From the NCBI GenBank assembly GCA_973895155.1, contig OZ316892.1, positions 16,492,001-16,556,000 of the forward strand: a stretch of 64,000 nucleotides of DNA, written 5' to 3'. Both the position numbers and the translations under genes were made by a program. A model generated the notes under the pieces. That model did no database searches, was not told the DNA's origin, and worked only from the letters and a program-made list of their open reading frames with translations. Shown in pieces: positions 58,379 through 64,000 of this stretch (positions are counted from its first letter, which is position 1; each line of letters begins with the position of its first letter). The stretch comes from Marsupella aquatica. Taxonomy: Eukaryota > Marchantiophyta.

Positions 58379-59503
58379 ACACAATTATACTTACAGTGGA
58401 AGCGCTCATTTTTTGCTCAGGGGGAGACCGATCTGTAGGCTACACCGCGAAGCTTGGACCAGATCAACTCAAACAGATCTTGAACAAAGATCACAACAGA
58501 CATGCTTATGACAACCAGGGAGAGATCCGAACCCTCAAACAAACAGCCATTCAAACCTCAAGAATAGCATTCTTTACAAAATTTTACCTTTGACAACAGA
58601 GGGAGAAATGCGATCCAGCTCACCACCAACTACTCCACGGATCGATGCTGCTGACTCATTTGAGAAGACAGATACCGAAGCCAAACTAATTCGAAGAATT
58701 GACAACATCAGGGGGAGCACTCAGTCACTCGTCCCAAGACAGTACATAGTACCCACCATGCACAAGAAGAGGAGGACCTTCTTGGGAAGCTAGCAACACA
58801 CGACTGAAAGAAAACGCGCATCTACCGGAACAACAACACTCTGGAGCGAAATTCTTGACATTCAAAAGAATCGGCAGCTGCGTCAACACGACGGAAAGAA
58901 TGACTATAAGAGAGCCACAAAAATAAAAGACAATGCCAGGGGGGAGCAATGCAAAACCTCACCTGTAAAGCAGTCGGGAACAAATCTCACTAGCTACAGT
59001 TTACCAAATCCGCTTCCCGACATTCAAATCGCACAGAAGAGAATTGACCAGAGAATCAAGAACACGGCAGCAACGCACACCGGACATTACGCACCCATCA
59101 AACATCGACTTTGGAGCAGAGGAATCGACTTAAGCATAGTCCCACTGCCCTAAGTCTACACTACTATGGACTCATGCGCATCGCGGCACCGACTTAGACC
59201 TTACGAAAAACTTTGTGAAACTCTAAGTAAAAGCAGGAAGCAAAACTGACGACATACACACATAGTCAAAATGATAAACTTTCAAACAATTATTTTCTAC
59301 AGATTACACTAACTTTACATTACATTATAGCTGGGAGGAAATGGTAACACTCTTTCCCCCTACAAGAAAGGAGAGGGGGTTTTAATGAGGTTACATTTCC
59401 CTCCCCAAATACAAACTTTAAATGACTAGAATCCATTATACTTTTGTATAGGTTTTTAGATGGTTGCAACATTACCCCGGATTGTGTTACACCCAAGGGG
59501 GAG
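58379..59503 (+). other. 3' internal region of the copia element, non-coding
   Basis: About 1.1 kb lies between the RNase H stop and the 3' LTR, much longer than in the related 12.8-kb element (about 0.4 kb). Short frames (58396-58793) show no recognisable motif. Several GGGGGAG purine runs occur, the last being the polypurine tract. Confidence 0.5.
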
Positions 59504-59655
59504 TGTTATAACCCGTACCTAAACCTACCTACCTAGGGTTAAACCCCTACTACAGTTAGGCTAAGCCCAACCGCCTAACTACCTAGTCACCTAAGGAGCT
59601 ATATGTAATGGTGGTATGATGAATGATACATTGAGTTATTCTGTACCTCACAACA
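59504..59655 (+). repeat. 3' LTR (152 bp)
   Basis: Same ends as the 5' LTR, with three substitutions. It is followed by the duplicated GAGTG. The polypurine tract immediately precedes it. Confidence 0.93.
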
Positions 59656-59872
59656 GAGTGCAGGTTGTTGCCAACTTGTTAGATTTCTTAGTTTGGCTTT
59701 GTCAGATTATCATCTTCTTGATCGCAGCCATTGCGGATTTCTCCCCTAGTTTACATTCTCATTCTTTGTTCTTCTGGTTGACTGCAAAGTCCATTGATAG
59801 TTTGTCCCTTTGATTTCCCTTGCCATGGGTCCACCATACATCCCTGCTACAGTACATACTGGATTTTGTATT

Positions 59873-60374
59873 CCTTGAATGGATTTTTTATAAATTTTAA
59901 TACCGTGAAAGCCCCACGGATAGGGAGGCCAAACCAGCCATTAACAATCAGTGAAAACACAAACAGACACCCCGCCAGAAGGGAAACAACCACAAAGAAA
60001 CCTATCACAGCCCCTAGCCAAGCCAAGGCCCGGCACCAACCCCCCCATAGCAAAGGCCAACAGGGGCCTCACTCAGCCCAAGAGATGAAACACTCTTGAC
60101 CAGAACATAGCCACAGTCGACGGTGCTCATCAAGCCACCCTCTGGCCTGTAATATCCTAGCATTTTTCCTACCCTGCAGAAAACGCCGGCTCACCGCAAA
60201 CATATGATCAGCAGCCTCTGAGAGAACCAATCCAAAGTCAAAAGTGCATCTGCCCCCCGGTTGAAACATGTGCACATTACGTGCCCTCCAAACCATCCAC
60301 AACATCTGGTACAACATAAAGATCTTCACTGTGTGAACAACATCTTTTCCTAGCGAGTCATCTAATAGAGTCAT
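59873..60374 (-). mobile_element. 5'-truncated LINE insertion (502 bp) with 18-bp target duplication
   Basis: The 18-bp string CATACTGGATTTTGTATT occurs at 59855-59872 and 60375-60392, directly bordering the insert. On the minus strand the insert begins within the C-terminal part of a LINE ORF2 (MLYQMLWMVWRARNVHMF, FGLVLSEAADHMFAVSRR) up to a stop at about 60069, then has a 3' UTR. There is no long A tail; the 3' end is ATCCATTCAAGG. The perfect duplication implies a recent event. Confidence 0.75.
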
Positions 60375-60392
60375 CATACTGGATTTTGTATT

Positions 60393-62640
60393 GATCATTG
60401 ACTCACTTCTTGTTCAATGTAGTCGAGGTGAACACATATATACACCCCTCCCCTTGGACAACCCTCCAAATAATCATATCTATAAGTCTATAACCCTTCC
60501 ATAATTTGTGTCTAAACTATACCTCTTACTTGCAACTACATGATTGTACCAAATAAAACGTATAATAATGTAGACCCCTCTAAATAGTGTCTTTCAATTT
60601 TATCCTATTCCTTCAGTACTAAGTTTTGTTATTTCATAAAGTGCGCATATAGCCCAAAGTAATTTGGCTCCTTCAATTTGTTTTTCTCTATGACTAACAC
60701 ATGAACACACATATAGACCTCTCTTGGAAGAATTTAAGCTCAAAGTAATTAGGCTTTTCTATTTATTTTCTCTATGTCTAATATATGAACACATATATAT
60801 GACCTTTGGTTCTACTTGCAGCAACATGGATCCAAGAAGATGTGTTCGTGTCAGTATGCATGACTGACCTGAATCATGGGGCATATCACTTGAGCTGGCA
60901 GGGCTGAACGCTCACTCCAATGCCCCTCTCACCGAGCGCACAACCACCTTAGCAGAATTTACTCAGATTTTCCTGAGTGGTGCAATGTTATCCAAGTCTA
61001 CCATACTGCCCAAATTCTTGTCGGACATTTGGATATGTGCAGCATATAGTTATTGTAAGAGATTGATGCATTGGAAGAGATTCCAAGTATCCACACACTT
61101 GGCCTAAGTTTGTAGATCAACTAATAGACACACCCTACCCCGACCCATCAAAGATGTTATACTTGCCACTTGGCCCGATGAGGGTGAAGAGGAATAGTAG
61201 AACAGTGCATGAGGGACTTAGACCACTATCTTTACTAATATTGACATACTCTTGGATTTTCAGAAATTTGAAATGTTTATGCCACTAATATGTACATGCA
61301 AATTTGGTTTCCATTCTCACCCAAATATACCCAAGTTGGTTGTCCATTCTCACCCAAATATTCTCTGCAAATATGGAAGGTAGAAATAGGCAAGCCATCG
61401 CCTTAGCATGCTTGACAATGACACATACATTGTGTCTTGGCTTGAACTCCCAATGAACACCAACAGGCAACCACTTTTTTCCATGGTTGACATTGAGTCA
61501 GACTTTCATGAGTATTAATATTGCAATTTTGCGCAGGACTGCCATGACCTCCTCAACCCAATATATAATATGTGTTGAGGAATACTTACGCAGGGTTGAA
61601 TGTCTATAGTTGGTGTGTAACAGAATCACACAAGAAAAGACCATTAGTACATAGCTATGTGGATCGAGCTTGTGACTTGGATGCAAGAGGAAGGCTCCTT
61701 CATGTTAGAAGATGCTATATGAAATACTCGGCAATCAAAGGAAGAAGCTGTTTTGGGTTTCACTCTGAGATATTTATATATAGGAAGACCCCATTGTAGT
61801 GATACACATTCCTTACCTCAACGTACATCTGAATATTACATGCATCTATATGGTTATTGTGTACTCATTTATCATATTTGTATGTTGTGTCTTTTGTTTT
61901 GTAGGATGACCAATATTTTGCCAAGAAGCACCGTCACCTGACGTTGACTGATCGTGACCTTGGGACATATCTCTTGAGCTGGAGCGATGGTTCTACTCAA
62001 TTGTCTCAATGGACCTGCCTTTACTATTCAAGGCAATTGCAGATTGTCACGAGTTGTTGAACCCAACGGTGCCACTTGAGGATCTTCAGATGTGCAATGT
62101 TTATAGTTTCACAGAAAGTGTGAACAAGAAAAAATGGTTTCATGTGTACACCCATTTGACTTGGGTGTGTGGGTTTGTGAGAGAACCTGACTACGTCCAA
62201 TTGTGGAAGAAGCCATCAAGGAGACTTGGCACAACTAGGGGGACCAGTTTGTAGGCTTTCATGAAAACTGTAAGATACTATTTGTAACTTGTGCTTATAT
62301 GCTCATTCAAATTTGATGATCCCCATGCAGGCTGGCATAGGGTTCCCTAACTCACACCAGGTAATGTCTCACAACCATCTCTAGATATACAGAGAAAAAA
62401 AGACACTAGGGGTTTAGGGATGTGCAGCAGACCCTTGCTCATATGGTACTCGTAAACTTGCATGGGATTTGAGTAACTGTGTATTTGTCTATTTGTCTAA
62501 TGTGGACTGAATGCGAAAAAAAATTTGACTTCATACAAAATGTTGAAATACCATGCAAGTTCAAAGGTTTGGATAGAGATCATATGCAAGCTATATCTTT
62601 TTTGTAAACCATACACGTGAAATTCCTGTTGGAGGACATA
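60393..62640. other. no supported gene; diverged duplications
   Basis: Two segments of about 64 bp at 60640-60720 and 60745-60802 are diverged direct repeats (AAAGTAATT.GGCT, then ACACATATA.A..GACCT). Segments at about 60830 and 61910 share the string ATATC(A/T)CTTGAGCTGG in similar contexts. A short frame at 62009-62254 (NKKKWFHVYTHLTWVCGFV) is not recognised and may be a relic. No promoter for the ribosomal gene is evident until about 62640. Confidence 0.4.
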
Positions 62641-62649
62641 ACCAGTCCG

Positions 62650-62835
62650 GTTTAGGGTTACGGCTTACGGACAGACGCTCGCTTACCCTTCATCATCCGG
62701 TCTTCCTACCCTGCTGCGGACACAGTCCCCTTGGACGGATACGATCTTTTTCTGGGGAAGCTTTCGATTTGCTCGGCAATCAGACGGAGGCATACCCTAG
62801 TTCTCTTTGTCTTTCCTTTTCCTCTCTCGCTCGTG
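62650..62835 (+). promoter_or_regulatory. probable core promoter and leader of the eL42 gene
   Basis: A telo-box-like TTTAGGGTTA (reverse complement of AACCCTAAA type) lies at 62651-62660. Such boxes are common upstream of plant ribosomal protein genes. A pyrimidine-rich tract (CTTTGTCTTTCCTTTTCCTC, around 62803-62830) about 90 bases before the start codon is a likely transcription start region. No TATA box was seen. Confidence 0.5.
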
Positions 62836-62915
62836 GACCTCCTGTTGCGGAGCGGCGCATCGAAGGACGAAGAACCAACCTGTTCCTTTGCGGCACTCAC
62901 AAGCAGCTCGCCGAG

Positions 62916-63833
62916 ATGGTAAGGTCGAAGCCCGATGTATCCTGTCAATTCAATCCTGTCAAGGTTTTTAGGCTTGTTTGCCCTTGTTGTGGTCGTTTTT
63001 GTGTCAATATAGTTGTGTCGACAGATATCTTCTATATGAGTGTCAGATGTCTGGTAGCCAACATGCCGATTTGAAGATATCTTGGGGATTTGCAAGTGTG
63101 CCAGTGCGTAACGCCCACCTGCGATATCTTTAGTCGATTTCATTGTGGAGGTTGTCTTCAGTACATCGTAAGATGTTGATTCCGGAGCCAAGGCTTAAAG
63201 CCTGTTAATTATCTTCTGCTCAGGGGTTCTTTGCCTGTTCAAGGTTCCGAGTGCTCGTATGCGGATCACCTTCTGTAGATGTGTATGTCAAATTTTTCTG
63301 TTGGCACTTGCTGATCTCCTCGACGGAATTGGTTTTTAGGTGAACGTTCCAAAGACGAAGAAGTCCTTCTGCAAGGGGAAGGACTGCGGCAAACATACGC
63401 TGCACAAGGTTACGCAGTATAAGAAGGGAAAAGACAGTCTTTACGTCCAAGGAAAGAGACGTTATGATAGGAAACAATCAGGATATGGTGGTCAGACAAA
63501 GCCAGTCTTCCACAAGAAGGTACAGTATCGCGTCCTGGCGTTGCTTCTCATCCTCCGATTTCGGCGTACTCCCATTTTTGACCTAATATATTGTTGCAAT
63601 TGGGGGGTTCTTTTGTCGGAAAGGAAAATTTGACTGGCAAGTGTCCACTGAGCGTTATGAGTCTACGAGGCCTTCTCTCAAATTCGAGAACTCTTTTTCT
63701 TTTTGTATTTCTTACCTCCTAGAATTTACCTTACTGGAACGCCTTCTGTCGTGACCAGGCCAAGACCACGAAGAAGATCGTGCTGAGGTTGCAGTGTCAA
63801 ATCTGCAAGCATGTAACTCAACACCCTATTAAG
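62916..63833 (+). CDS. RPL44: ribosomal protein eL42 (L44/L36a), exons 1-3, 3' end outside window
   Basis: Exon 1 contributes only the start codon (62916-62918) before a 421-bp intron. Exon 2 (63340-63519) and exon 3 (63759-63833) encode residues 2-61 and 62-86 of the usual 105, with GT-AG borders and phase-0 junctions. The protein begins [18 protein letters not shown] and includes the four zinc-binding cysteines (C12, C17, C74, C77) and the [10 protein letters not shown] segment, with Pro56, the residue linked to cycloheximide sensitivity in yeast. It is a component of the large cytosolic ribosomal subunit near the E site. The last 19 residues lie in a further exon, since a donor (AAG|GTGAGG) follows at 63834. 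The frame is intact, so this is the one clearly functional host gene here. Confidence 0.96.
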
Positions 63834-64000
63834 GTGAGGTTTGGATAGACTTCGTAGCTTTACTGGTGCCGATTCTGCTTGCAGTGTCAATCTGTTTCGT
63901 GTTTTTAAGTTTTCTTTGAAGACATTCGGAGTTGTTTCGTCAACTCGTTATCTGTTATCTTTAGTTCGCATATGTTTCCCTTGTTAATGTTGTCGAATAG

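Larger units (their letters stand above)
53303..59655 (+). mobile_element. complete Ty1/copia retrotransposon (6353 bp)
   Basis: Two 152-bp LTRs (53303-53454 and 59504-59655) with TG...CA ends are flanked by the 5-bp duplication GAGTG (53298-53302 and 59656-59660). A polypurine tract (CCAAGGGGGAG) precedes the 3' LTR, and ATTATCAGCACG follows the 5' LTR where a primer site is expected. The LTRs differ at three positions (about 2%), so insertion was fairly recent, yet the coding region has many stops. Coding order is gag, protease, integrase, reverse transcriptase, RNase H. Confidence 0.95.

Noticed and set aside
62731-62922. 63-codon frame overlapping the eL42 start, as an upstream ORF
   Set aside because: Its ATG lies upstream of the probable transcription start tract, and its reading continues into intron 1.

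Overview
This window looks like nuclear DNA of a land plant. It contains several copia-type LTR retrotransposons, LINE fragments, a spliced En/Spm-like gene, GT-AG introns and one clear single-copy host gene: ribosomal protein eL42 (L44/L36a) at the right edge, with an intron directly after its start codon. No bacterial or organellar genes were seen. The species cannot be fixed from the sequence. Almost everything except eL42 is transposon-derived and decaying.

Layout. 0-1.9 kb: 3' half of a copia element with its 3' LTR, followed by a short host-like exon. 2.2-5.6 kb and 10.5-11.8 kb: two inverted, diverged copies of an unrecognised element. Each has a forward exon block (gene X), about 180-bp repeats headed by a TAGCG..GGCGCTA palindrome, and an opposing CxxC exon (gene Y). 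A cluster of about eight hairpins sits in the gap that splits gene X. 6.4 kb: G-rich minisatellite. 7.9-9.0 kb: 5'-truncated LINE. 11.8-12.8 kb: truncated copy of a non-autonomous element, fused to a 5'-truncated copia element (12.8-17.8 kb). 18.2-21.1 kb: eight-exon gene on the minus strand whose intron phases all match, resembling En/Spm transposase-24 proteins.

The centre is a nested structure. A coiled-coil, gag-like element (34.9 to 23.7 kb, minus strand) was split by an LTR retrotransposon (25.9-33.75 kb). Most of that retrotransposon's interior and 3' LTR was then replaced by a 4.0-kb inverted copy of 20.0-24.0 kb. The two arms are about 99.8% identical, while the LTR remnants differ by about 1.5%, so the inverted duplication is the younger event.

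35.4-37.0 kb: one 514-codon frame ending in a SWIM-type zinc finger and broken by only three stops. 37.8-38.4 kb: TCGCAA/TTGCGA-rich DNA with a possible CACTA end. 39.4-45.3 kb: remains of a large minus-strand gene, or of two adjacent genes, with a PHD-type cluster, a C2H2-like finger and a long conserved C-terminal region, interrupted by a 494-bp Mutator-like MITE with a 9-bp target duplication. 45.3-50.2 kb: mostly featureless. 50.2-53.0 kb: full-length copy of the coiled-coil element with a 5-bp duplication. 53.3-59.7 kb: full-length copia element with 152-bp LTRs and a 5-bp duplication. 59.9-60.4 kb: LINE tail with an 18-bp duplication. 62.9 kb to the end: eL42.

A recurring theme is gene death by CAG-to-TAG and CGA-to-TGA stops, as expected from deamination of methylated cytosines.
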